DNA from: Burkholderiales bacterium
Lineage (GTDB): Bacteria; Pseudomonadota; Gammaproteobacteria; Burkholderiales; Burkholderiaceae_C
DNA length: 64,000 nt
NCBI GenBank assembly: GCA_016703325.1
Contig: JADJCH010000010.1
Coordinates: 12,117 to 76,116 of the forward strand
Direction: 5' to 3'
Each line of letters starts with the position of its first letter. Position 1 is the first letter of the stretch. Shown one piece after another: positions 1 through 7,524 of this stretch. The translations under genes and the position numbers were made by a program. The notes below the pieces were generated by a model that saw nothing but the letters and a program-made list of their open reading frames with translations, was not told where the DNA came from and did no database searches.

Positions 1-39
1 GCACTCGGGCTGCTGCTCTGAAAGCCCCGGGGTGACGGG

Positions 40-945
40 ATGAATGCCTCTCCCATCACGGCGGTGCTGCTGCCGCTGGCGCTGGCTTTCATCATGCTGT
101 ACCTGGGCAGCACACTGCAGTGGACGGACTTCCGGGCGGTGCTGCGGCGCCCGCGGGCGCTGGCGGTGGGGTTGGTCGGGCAAATGCTGCTTCTGCCGGC
201 GCTGGCCTGGGGCGTGGCCACCGGCTTGGGCCTGGACCCGGTGATGGCCGTGGGCCTGATGGTGCTGGCCGCCTGCCCGGGTGGGGTCAGTTCCGGCCTG
301 CTCACCCACCTGGCCGATGGCGACGTGGCCCTGTCGATTGCCCTGACGGCCGTCACCAGCGTGGCGGCCATGTTCACGCTGCCGCTGCTGCTGGACGCCT
401 CGCTGCAGCACTTCCTCGGCCGGGGGCTGGAGGTGCAGATGCCGCTGGGCGGCATGGTGCGCAGCATGTTTCTGCTCACCACGCTGCCGGTGCTGTTGGG
501 CATGGCGTTGCGGGGCATGGCGCAGCGGGCAGGGCGGTCGCAGTGGGTGGAGCGTGTTGAACCGCTGGCGCGGCGGGTATCCACCGGCCTGTTCCTGCTG
601 ATCGTGCTGGCCACCTTCTGGTCGCAGCGGGAGCTGCTGCTGGCGCAGTTGCCCCGCATCGGCCCGGCCTGTGCGCTGCTGAACGCCGCCGTGCTGGCCG
701 CAGCCTGGGCGCTGGCGCACGGCGTGGGCCTGCAGCGGCGCGACCGCATCGCGGTGGCCACCGAATGCGGATTGCAGAACTCCGCCCTGGGCATCTACGT
801 GGGTGTGCAGCTGCTGGGCCAGCCGGCGATGGCCGTGCCCAGCGTGGTTTATGCCCTGCTGATGAACGTGGGGGCCATCGCCTTCGTGCTGCTGTTGCGC
901 AGGCGCGCGGCCCGGAGCCCGGGAGAACCGGCATGCTGCCCATGA
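40..945 (+). CDS. Bile acid:sodium symporter (BASS) family transporter
   Basis: A 301-residue, almost wholly hydrophobic protein with about nine predicted membrane segments, the size and layout of BASS-family carriers. The stretch ACPGGVSSGLLTHLADGDVA (about residues 78-97) is the glycine-rich family signature, and ATECGLQNSALG (about 241-252) matches the second conserved loop. Family members import organic anions, often bile-acid-like or keto-acid compounds, with sodium; the substrate here cannot be told from sequence. The stop overlaps an ATG of the following NosD-like gene (ATGA), so the two are probably co-transcribed and coupled. Confidence 0.85.
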   Translation: MNASPITAVLLPLALAFIMLYLGSTLQWTDFRAVLRRPRALAVGLVGQMLLLPALAWGVATGLGLDPVMAVGLMVLAACPGGVSSGLLTHLADGDVALSIALTAVTSVAAMFTLPLLLDASLQHFLGRGLEVQMPLGGMVRSMFLLTTLPVLLGMALRGMAQRAGRSQWVERVEPLARRVSTGLFLLIVLATFWSQRELLLAQLPRIGPACALLNAAVLAAAWALAHGVGLQRRDRIAVATECGLQNSALGIYVGVQLLGQPAMAVPSVVYALLMNVGAIAFVLLLRRRAARSPGEPACCP

Positions 946-2270
946 TCCCTGCAGGTGGGATGCAGCGACGGGCGTTGATCGGGCTCGCACTGGCCACGCT
1001 GCTGGCCTGGCTGGCGCCCTGGATCGGTGGGGTGCACGCCGCCATCGTGGCCCTGCCGTCCCCGGCGGTGCCCGCCGCGACCCGGCTGCAGCCGCTGCAG
1101 CCCCTGATCGACGCCACCCCGGCCGGCGGCACCCTCACTCTGGCGCCTGGGCACTACCAGGGGCCGGCCCGCATCGAACGGCCGATACGGCTGGAGGGCG
1201 GCGGCCAGGCGGTGATCGACGCCGGTGGGCAGGGCACGGTCCTCAGCGTCGCCGCCGACGGCGTGCACCTGCGCGGCCTGACGCTGCGCGGCAGCGGTGA
1301 CTCGCAGGACCGCATCGATGCCGGCCTGCTGCTGGAGGGCCGGGACCTCGTGGTGGAGGACAACCGTCTGGAGGACGTGCTCTTCGGCCTGCACCTCAAG
1401 ACCGCCAGCCGGGCCCAGCTGCGCGGCAACCGGGTGATCGGCAAGGCGCTGTTGCCGGGCATGCGCGGGGATGCGCTGCGGCTGTGGAACAGCCGGCACA
1501 ACCACATCGAGGGCAACCTGTTCGAGCGTGGCCGCGACCTCACCCTGATCAATTCGCCGGACAACCTGCTGCGCAACAACCGCTTCAACGACGGCCGCTA
1601 CGGCCTGCATGCGGTGTTTTCGCCCCGGCTGCGCGCCGAAGGCAACCGGCTCAGCCACACCGGCACCGGCATCGTGGTGCTGTATTCGCCCGAGCTGCAG
1701 CTGCGCGGCAACCGCATTGCCCACGCCTTGACCGACGGCGGCGCGGGCATCGTGCTCAAGGAGAGCCACCTTAGCGTGGTGGAGGGCAACGAGGTGCTGC
1801 ACTGCGCGGTTGGGATGAAGCTCGACGCCACGGTGGAGGGGCTGGGGCAGTTGCGCATCCAGGGCAACCACTTCGCGCATAACCTGATCGGTCTGTTCTT
1901 CTACGGCGAGGCCGGTGCCGACCGATTCAGCGACAACCGCTTCACCGCCAACCTCACCACCGTGGCCATCAGCGCCCAGGGGGCTGGAGCGGCGCATCAG
2001 TGGAGCGGCAACAGCTGGGACGAGTACCAGGGTTTCGATCGCAACCACGACGGTTTTGGCGACCGGCCGCACGAGGTGCTGCTGTTCGCCGACCGCATCT
2101 GGATGGAGACGCCGATGGCGACCTTCTTCCGCAACAGCCCGGCGCTGGAGCTGCTCGACTTTCTCGAGCGCCTGGCGCCGTTCACTTCCCCCTACCGGGT
2201 GCTGCAGGATCCGCGGCCGCGCATGCGTGCCGAGGCGGCCGGCACTCTTATTGCACACGAGAGTCGATGA
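933..2270 (+). CDS. NosD-like periplasmic beta-helix protein
   Basis: About 445 residues from ATG 933, chosen because GGGAG lies 7 nt upstream; ATG 942, inside the ATGA overlap with the transporter stop, is an alternative. An N-terminal hydrophobic segment ending in HAA (about residues 10-32) looks like a signal peptide. The rest is a repeated right-handed beta-helix (NosD/carbohydrate-binding CASH type) with recurring asparagine ladders such as EDNRLEDV, RGNRVIGK, EGNLFERG and RNNRFNDG. NosD is known for copper-centre maturation of nitrous oxide reductase. No nosZ, nosF, nosY or nosL lies in the window, so a general envelope role, or a nos locus to the left, are both possible. The stop overlaps the next ATG. 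Confidence 0.8.
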   Translation: MLPMIPAGGMQRRALIGLALATLLAWLAPWIGGVHAAIVALPSPAVPAATRLQPLQPLIDATPAGGTLTLAPGHYQGPARIERPIRLEGGGQAVIDAGGQGTVLSVAADGVHLRGLTLRGSGDSQDRIDAGLLLEGRDLVVEDNRLEDVLFGLHLKTASRAQLRGNRVIGKALLPGMRGDALRLWNSRHNHIEGNLFERGRDLTLINSPDNLLRNNRFNDGRYGLHAVFSPRLRAEGNRLSHTGTGIVVLYSPELQLRGNRIAHALTDGGAGIVLKESHLSVVEGNEVLHCAVGMKLDATVEGLGQLRIQGNHFAHNLIGLFFYGEAGADRFSDNRFTANLTTVAISAQGAGAAHQWSGNSWDEYQGFDRNHDGFGDRPHEVLLFADRIWMETPMATFFRNSPALELLDFLERLAPFTSPYRVLQDPRPRMRAEAAGTLIAHESR

Positions 2271-2662
2271 TGACGAGCCCTCTTTCCCTCCTGCACCGCC
2301 GCGCGGGCATCGCCCTCCTGGCGGGCCTGTGGGCCGTTGCCGGTGCCTGGTCGCAGGCCGGTGCGGCCGAAACCGAAACTGGCCTGAAGGAAGTGGCCGA
2401 GCTGGCCCAGGTCAACGGCGAGGCGCTGGCCTGCCAGGACTCGGTGGCGATGCGCCGCGCCAAGTCGCTGATGCTGGCCCATGCGCCCAAGACGGCCCGC
2501 TACGCCACGGCCTACGACGAAGGCACGCAGCAGGCCTTCCTGGCCGTGACGCGAGCCGCTACCGATTGCAGCGAACCCGCGGCACGTGCTGCCCGCCTCG
2601 ACCAGCTGGCCCAGCGGCTGCAGCGGGTGCTGCCTGCCTCAGGCCATGGGGGGGCGCAATGA
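2267..2662 (+). CDS. Small secreted protein of unknown function
   Basis: 131 residues. I do not recognise the family. A signal peptide is evident: twin arginines (HRRAG) precede a hydrophobic stretch and a cut site near QAGA-AE (about residue 35). The mature part is predicted all-helical with two cysteines (in ALACQDSV and ATDCSEP), which could form a disulfide. It begins at ATG 2267 inside the NosD stop (ATGATGA; 2270 is an equivalent start) and ends overlapping the SCO start. It is therefore the middle gene of a coupled periplasmic operon and may act with the SCO protein. Confidence 0.7.
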   Translation: MMTSPLSLLHRRAGIALLAGLWAVAGAWSQAGAAETETGLKEVAELAQVNGEALACQDSVAMRRAKSLMLAHAPKTARYATAYDEGTQQAFLAVTRAATDCSEPAARAARLDQLAQRLQRVLPASGHGGAQ

Positions 2663-3324
2663 ACACGAACCGGCTGAAACGGCCCGCTGTGGCCTGGGGT
2701 GCCGGCCTGTCCGCCGGACTGCTCAGTCTGGGCCTGGCGCTCGCAGGTGCGGCGCAGGCCCAGCACAGCGCCCCTGCTGGAGCCGGTGTGGTCGATGAAC
2801 CGGAGGCCACCACCGAAGCACCGCGCCGCGTGCCGCGCTGGATCCTGCAGGGCCCGGGCGGCCGGGCGGTGACGGCGCTGGACTTTGCCGGGCGCTATCA
2901 GCTGGTGGCCTTCGGCTATGTGTCCTGCCCGGATGTCTGCCCCACCACGATGCTGGAGATGCAGCAGGTGCTGGCCTCGCTGGGTGAGGTGGCCCGGAAG
3001 GTGCAGCCCCTCTTCATCAGCGTCGATCCGCAACGCGACAGCCTGCCGGTGCTGGCCGAGTACACCCGCAGTTTCGATGACCGCATCATCGGCCTGACCA
3101 GCCGGCCGGAGCTGGTGGCGGTCGCCGCCAAGGCTTTTGACGTGCGCTACGAGATCGTGCGCGAACCCGGTGCCGCAGCGAACGCCTACACCGTGGATCA
3201 CACCGCCGGGCTGTTCCTGGTCGGCCCGGAAGGCCAGTTGCTGACCCGCTTTGGCTACAGCACCCCGGTGGACCAGGTGGTGGCGCGCATCCGCCGCTGG
3301 TTGGAGGCGGAACCGCAGCGGTGA
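2659..3324 (+). CDS. SCO1/SenC family copper-thiol protein
   Basis: 221 residues with an N-terminal signal or anchor (residues 12-34, ending AQAQ), then a thioredoxin-fold SCO domain. The copper/redox motif YVSCPDVCP gives Cys90 and Cys94, and the third ligand is His181 in VDHTAG. SCO proteins deliver copper or reduce cysteines during cupredoxin-centre assembly, usually CuA of cytochrome oxidase and by analogy CuA of nitrous oxide reductase. Placement after a NosD-like gene fits a copper-maturation job. The ATG overlaps the preceding stop (ATGA), and its own stop overlaps a GTG start (GTGA). Confidence 0.9.
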   Translation: MNTNRLKRPAVAWGAGLSAGLLSLGLALAGAAQAQHSAPAGAGVVDEPEATTEAPRRVPRWILQGPGGRAVTALDFAGRYQLVAFGYVSCPDVCPTTMLEMQQVLASLGEVARKVQPLFISVDPQRDSLPVLAEYTRSFDDRIIGLTSRPELVAVAAKAFDVRYEIVREPGAAANAYTVDHTAGLFLVGPEGQLLTRFGYSTPVDQVVARIRRWLEAEPQR

Positions 3325-4682
3325 CGCAGCAGCCACAGCGCATGGACGTGGACTCGGCCTCGCGCCGGGAGTTGCTGGACCGGCTCGGTCGGTGGGTGGC
3401 TGCGGCAGCGCTGCCCGCAGGCCTGGCCGCGCCGGCGGGTGCGCGGGCGCGAGCGCGGCTGCTGATCGTCGGCGGCGGCTGGGCCGGCTTGAGTGCGCTG
3501 CACACCCTGCGCCGCCACAGCAGTGCCCTTGAGGTCACGCTGGTGGACCGCGACCGCCATTTCCGCTGCCTGCCGCTCAGTTCACCCTGGCTGGTGGGGC
3601 GCGCCGCGTTGCCGGCGGCGCCGGTGGACCTGGCGGCCCATGCGGCATCACTGGGGGCACGTTTCGTGGCCGCAACGGTGCGCGGCATCGACCGGGTGCG
3701 TCGCCGCCTGGAGACGGACGCAGCCGTGCTGGACTACGACGTGCTGCTGCTGGCGACCGGGGCCGAATACGACGACAGCGGCTGGACGGCAGGCGACACG
3801 GCGGCCGCTCAGGCACTGCGTCAACAGTTCCCCGCCGGGTTTCAGGCGCGCGAGCTGGAGCCGCTGCAGCAGGCGCTGGCGCGCTTCGAGGCCCGCTGCC
3901 CGCGGGTGACCGACAGCGAGGCCGCGGCCGAGCTGCTGCTCAGCGTGCCGCCGGCGCCCTACCGTTGCCCGCCCGCCCCGTATGAACGGGCGATGCTGCT
4001 GGCCGGCTGGATTCGCGAGCGCCGGCTCAAGGCGCGGGTGACGCTGCTCGATGCCGGCGCCGGCCTGCCGCGGTTCACCCGCCTGTTCCAGGACCGCTGG
4101 CCCGGGGTGATCGAACACAGGCCCTACAGCGAGTTGCGCCGGGTGGATCCCTGGGCCCGCAGCGCCGGCACCGACGAGGGTGACTTCCGCTTCGACCACG
4201 CGCTGCTGCTGCCGCCAATGGGCGCCGGCACGTTGTACGCCCAGGCCGGGCTGCTGGGGGTGGACGGCAGCGGCACAGCGACCCGTTGGGCCGCGGTGGA
4301 TCCGCTCACCCTGCGTTCACCCCACGACGAGCGCATCTGGCTGGCCGGTGATGCGCTGGACCGGGTCTCACCCCTGTTCGGGCCATACCCGAAAACCGCA
4401 CAGATTGCCGCGGACCTGGGGGCGGCGGCGGCGCGGCAGATCCTGGCGGCGATCGGTGGTGCGGATGCGGCTCTGCCGGCGGGTGATGCGCTGCCGTCCA
4501 GCCAGTGCCATGTCTGGCTGAGTGCCGATCCGCCCGAACAGATGCGCCTGGACGCGGCCTACCGTCTGCGCGGCGACGGCGTGCCGGTGCAGACCCTGCG
4601 CCAGGTGGACAACCCCCAGCCCCGGGGTGAGGACCAGCAGTGGCTGCGTGAGTTGCTGCAGCGCCGGCTGGGGTTGGGCTGA
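3321..4682 (+). CDS. FCC-type FAD oxidoreductase (sulfide dehydrogenase flavoprotein family)
   Basis: 453 residues from GTG 3321, which overlaps the SCO stop; ATG 3342 is an alternative. SRRELL followed by a hydrophobic run (residues 14-40) looks like a Tat signal, fitting a folded FAD protein exported to the periplasm. The dinucleotide motif LLIVGGGWAGLSAL is at 47-60. YRCPPAPYERA (Cys216) and SSQCHVWLS (Cys395) match the two redox-active cysteines of FccB/SoxF flavoproteins, which oxidise sulfide. No FccA-type cytochrome partner is adjacent. The family is clear; the substrate is inferred. Confidence 0.8.
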   Translation: MTQQPQRMDVDSASRRELLDRLGRWVAAAALPAGLAAPAGARARARLLIVGGGWAGLSALHTLRRHSSALEVTLVDRDRHFRCLPLSSPWLVGRAALPAAPVDLAAHAASLGARFVAATVRGIDRVRRRLETDAAVLDYDVLLLATGAEYDDSGWTAGDTAAAQALRQQFPAGFQARELEPLQQALARFEARCPRVTDSEAAAELLLSVPPAPYRCPPAPYERAMLLAGWIRERRLKARVTLLDAGAGLPRFTRLFQDRWPGVIEHRPYSELRRVDPWARSAGTDEGDFRFDHALLLPPMGAGTLYAQAGLLGVDGSGTATRWAAVDPLTLRSPHDERIWLAGDALDRVSPLFGPYPKTAQIAADLGAAAARQILAAIGGADAALPAGDALPSSQCHVWLSADPPEQMRLDAAYRLRGDGVPVQTLRQVDNPQPRGEDQQWLRELLQRRLGLG

Positions 4683-4715
4683 GCTCGGATGCGGGGTCCA
4701 GGGTCAATGCGGATC

Positions 4716-5237
4716 TCAAAAGCGCAGCCGCAGTGACAGAAACAGGGCGTCGATGTCCGCATTGCGGCGGTTCAGTGTGCCGTTGGAGATGTGGAAGTAG
4801 CCGCCCCCCAGTTCCACCGCTCCGACGGGCAGGGCGTGCACCTCGATGGCGGTGCGGAACTGCAGGCGTGCATGGGGGTCGCTGTCCCCAAAGGGCTGGA
4901 ACAGCACCGGACTGAACGAAGGCGACAACCGAACCGGGCCCCAGCGCAGCTCCTTGCGCCAGCCGGCATAGAGGTAGAGGGTGTGGTCCGGCGAGGCCCC
5001 CAGCCCGAACACCGGATGCAGATCCCGCCACCGCCGGCCCCAGCGACTGTCCGGGTCGTCCGTCACTGCCGCCGCGCCAGGGCGGTATTCCACCGTGTAC
5101 AGACCCTCGTGACCGAATTCGCCTCGGTGCTTCACGCTGCGCCCAGCGCTGATCAGCCACTCGTCGCCCGCGCGAGTGCGGTCACCGGGAGAGAAGAGCA
5201 GGCTGCCGACGACGGCGCTGGCGAGAAGGGCGTACAT
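4716..5237 (-). CDS. Acyloxyacyl hydrolase / lipid A deacylase (PagL-like)
   Basis: 173 residues from ATG 5237 (TTG 5252 is an alternative). A short hydrophobic signal is followed by alternating beta-strand sequence ending in LFLSLRLRF, whose terminal Phe is typical of outer-membrane barrels. YFHISNGTLNRRNADID near the C-terminus matches the PagL active-site region: His149 and Ser151, with an acidic residue (Asp163) at the spacing where PagL has Glu. PagL removes a 3-O-acyl chain from lipid A. It ends convergent to the flavoprotein gene, with a 33-nt gap. Confidence 0.6.
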   Translation of the reverse strand: MYALLASAVVGSLLFSPGDRTRAGDEWLISAGRSVKHRGEFGHEGLYTVEYRPGAAAVTDDPDSRWGRRWRDLHPVFGLGASPDHTLYLYAGWRKELRWGPVRLSPSFSPVLFQPFGDSDPHARLQFRTAIEVHALPVGAVELGGGYFHISNGTLNRRNADIDALFLSLRLRF

Positions 5238-5295
5238 CTGCGGCGGCAACAACCAGGTGCGCCGATGCTAGCGCCCGAGGGTGACGGCTGCTGCC

Positions 5296-5853
5296 TCAGT
5301 GCCTCGCCCAGACACTGCTGCGGCCGTTGCGGCCGATCAGCAGGGTGTTGAAGGCCTCCCGGCGCACGGTGGGTTCGGCTGCAGCGTTGTCCAGGATGGT
5401 GCAGGCGGTGTCGCAGATCGGGTTGTAGTTTTCCCGACCGGGGGCGCCGCGGGGCAGGCCCGGCACCGCCAGTCCGCGGGCTTTGGGCTGTTCCTTGAGC
5501 AGAGTCAGGATGTCCTCGGCCGGTACATGCCCCTCGATGAAGTAGGGGCCGACACGGGCGGTGTGCACCGACTCCAGGTCGGAGGGCACGTTCAGCCAGC
5601 GTTTGATGCGGGGCATCTCGACCTGGGGCTTGTCTTCCATCGTGACGGTGAAGCCGTGCTGGCGCAGGTGTTCGGCCCAGTCGATGCAGGCCAGGCAGGG
5701 GCTGGGGGCGTAGACCGTCACCGGCGGCAGGGCCGTGGCCTGCGGTCGGGGTGGGGGTAGTGTTTCCGTTTGGGCGGTGGCCGCACCCAGGGTCAGGCCC
5801 AGCCCGGCGGCAGCTGCAGACAGCAGCGGCGGGAGCAGTTGGCGGTTCAGCAT
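5296..5853 (-). CDS. DUF411 family secreted protein
   Basis: 185 residues from ATG 5853, which lies inside the end of the upstream ankyrin gene. A signal peptide (about 1-28, cut near ATAQ-TE) precedes a DUF411 domain recognised by ACIDWAEHLRQHGFTV, YFIEGHVPAEDILTLL and GLAVPGLPRGAPG. The family usually carries a CGCC cysteine cluster and is thought to bind metal. Here the motif is CLAC (Cys53, Cys56), so the middle cysteine is missing. A C-terminal extension of about 50 residues carries two more cysteines (CDTAC) that could substitute. Confidence 0.8.
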   Translation of the reverse strand: MLNRQLLPPLLSAAAAGLGLTLGAATAQTETLPPPRPQATALPPVTVYAPSPCLACIDWAEHLRQHGFTVTMEDKPQVEMPRIKRWLNVPSDLESVHTARVGPYFIEGHVPAEDILTLLKEQPKARGLAVPGLPRGAPGRENYNPICDTACTILDNAAAEPTVRREAFNTLLIGRNGRSSVWARH

Positions 5854-6431
5854 GACGGTTTGCCCGGTTTGCAGCCCTTGAGGATCCACAGCGACACCTC
5901 GCCGGCCAGCTCGTCGGCGCGCACTCGCCGGGCCAGGCTGAGCACGTCGCGTCCGGCATCGGTCTTGAGCAGGGGGTCGGCACCAGCGTGCAGCAGCAGC
6001 CGCGCCGCGGTGGTGCGGGTGGCAAAGGCTGCCATGTGCAAGGGGGTGCGGCCCTCACCGTCACGGGCATTGGGGTTGGCCCCGGCGGCGATCAGGGCCT
6101 GCAGCGGACCGGTGTCGGCATTGGTGGCGGCCAGGTGCAGGGGGGTGGCGCCCAGTGCGCTGCGGGTGTCGCGCAGGCGGGCGTCGCTGCGCAGCAGCTG
6201 TTCCATTTCGCTGCGGCTGCCTTCGCGGGCCAGGGCATGCACCGGCTGGTCGCTGCCGGAGGTGGCCCCGGCGGGGGCCGACGAGGTTGCCGAGGTGGGC
6301 GCCGGAGTTTGTGCGCGGGCCGGAGCGGCCGCCAGCATCGACCAGACCGTCAGGCCCAGCAGCAGAGCGGACAGCAGTCCGAACACCCGGCCCCATCGGG
6401 TGCCGGATTGGGGGTGGAGCAGGGCCGACAT
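5847..6431 (-). CDS. Exported ankyrin-repeat protein
   Basis: 194 residues from ATG 6431, preferred because AGAGGT sits 6 nt upstream; an upstream in-frame start at 6473 would add 14 residues. A hydrophobic signal ends in APARAQ, a proline/alanine/serine linker follows, then two clear ankyrin repeats (GATPLHLAA and GRTPLHMAA, with ANPNARDGE and ADPLLKTDA) and a partial third. Such proteins mediate protein contacts in the periplasm. It lies between the cytochrome c gene (82 nt upstream) and DUF411 (7-nt overlap) in one minus-strand unit. Confidence 0.8.
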   Translation of the reverse strand: MSALLHPQSGTRWGRVFGLLSALLLGLTVWSMLAAAPARAQTPAPTSATSSAPAGATSGSDQPVHALAREGSRSEMEQLLRSDARLRDTRSALGATPLHLAATNADTGPLQALIAAGANPNARDGEGRTPLHMAAFATRTTAARLLLHAGADPLLKTDAGRDVLSLARRVRADELAGEVSLWILKGCKPGKPSC

Positions 6432-6513
6432 CGCGGTACCTCTGTGAGAGCGGGGTGGGAAGAGACAGGCCATCGGGTCAACCGATCCACCAGCAACGGG
6501 CTGCAGCAGCGCG

Positions 6514-7251
6514 TCAGCGCGCGGGCACCGCGGCCGGCGCAGGCTGCGGCGACTGGATCGAGGTCAGGTAGGCCAGCACGTCGTTCAGGTCCGAATCCGA
6601 CAGGCGGTCGGTGACCCCTTTGGGGCTTTCTTCGTCGCGATCGTGCGGCCGTTCACCCTTGATGAACAGATCCAGCTGCCGGCGCAGGTAGCTGGTGTAC
6701 TGGCCCACCAGCCGGGGAATCGAGCCGCGGCCCATGCCGGTGCGGGTGTGGCAGGAGGCGCAGTCCTGCTGGTAGACGCGCTGGCCGTGGTCGATGTCGC
6801 CGGGGGCGCGCGGCAGGATCATCACCTTTTCCATCGCGGTCAGCCGGGTCAGGGCGTCGTCGTCGGGTTTGAAGGTGGGCCATTCGGTGGGCAGCTCGAC
6901 GCTGGCCAGGTAGGCTGAGACGTCCTTGATGTCCTCATCGCTGAGTTCGCGCTCCTGGGTGTACGGGAACATCGGCAGGTTGATGCGCGTGCGGCTCCGG
7001 AAGGCGCGCAACTGGTCGGCGATGTGTGCGGCCCGCTGGCCGGCGATGCGGGGGTACTCACCCTTCTTGCCGCCCTGGCCGAACTCGCCATGGCAGCCGG
7101 CGCAGGTGGCGTTGATCTCCTTGCCGCGCTCCAGGTTCTGCGCCAGGGCAGCGGTGGAGAACAGCAGACTGCTGCTCAGCAGCAGCCGGATGGCCAGTGC
7201 AAGGATTCCGCAGCGGTGAGCGGCAGGCGAGGGCGTCGGTCGGCTGATCAT
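6514..7251 (-). CDS. Dihaem c-type cytochrome (cytochrome c4-like)
   Basis: 245 residues with a signal peptide (about 15-38, cut near ALAQ-NL) and two haem-binding motifs, CAGCH at 50-54 and CASCH at 164-168, each heading a class I cytochrome domain (PRIAGQ and PRLVGQ after each motif; likely Met ligands in LPMFPYTQ and later). Two-domain cytochromes of this kind shuttle electrons in the periplasm to terminal oxidases or denitrification enzymes. It heads the minus-strand unit with the ankyrin and DUF411 genes. An FNR-like palindrome lies 134 nt upstream of the start. Confidence 0.85.
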   Translation of the reverse strand: MISRPTPSPAAHRCGILALAIRLLLSSSLLFSTAALAQNLERGKEINATCAGCHGEFGQGGKKGEYPRIAGQRAAHIADQLRAFRSRTRINLPMFPYTQERELSDEDIKDVSAYLASVELPTEWPTFKPDDDALTRLTAMEKVMILPRAPGDIDHGQRVYQQDCASCHTRTGMGRGSIPRLVGQYTSYLRRQLDLFIKGERPHDRDEESPKGVTDRLSDSDLNDVLAYLTSIQSPQPAPAAVPAR

Positions 7252-7384
7252 GGGCGGCGGTGGGCTGAGCAGGGGCTGCGGCGATCGATCGATGGTGGAC
7301 AGGTGGGGACCTGGTAGCGAGAACTGGCCTGCGTCAAGGTCTGAGTCGAAGCCGTCAGGGTCCGCGACATCGGGCCGGGTGTCA

Positions 7385-7398
7385 TTGAACCAGTTCAA
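7385..7398. promoter_or_regulatory. FNR/CRP-like palindrome
   Basis: TTGAACCAGTTCAA is a perfect 14-bp palindrome with TTGA-N6-TCAA spacing, as in FNR/Anr/Dnr sites. It lies between the divergent cytochrome c gene (start 7251) and cca (start 7525). Control of the cytochrome is the likelier role; no promoter was mapped. Confidence 0.35.
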
Positions 7399-7524
7399 GA
7401 GCGACCTTACCTTCGCCCGGGGCTCCAGGTTATCCTCGTGTCCGATCGGTGTTTCCCCCAGGGTCCGCGGCCATGGCTGCCGACGATGGGGTGGCCCGGT
7501 TGAGCGACAGGCTTGGATCGAAGG

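Noticed and set aside
2..43. Possible tail of an upstream gene ending TGA at 41-43 in an ATGA overlap with the first CDS
   Set aside because: Only 13 codons are in the window, too little to support a call, although the overlap style fits this genome.
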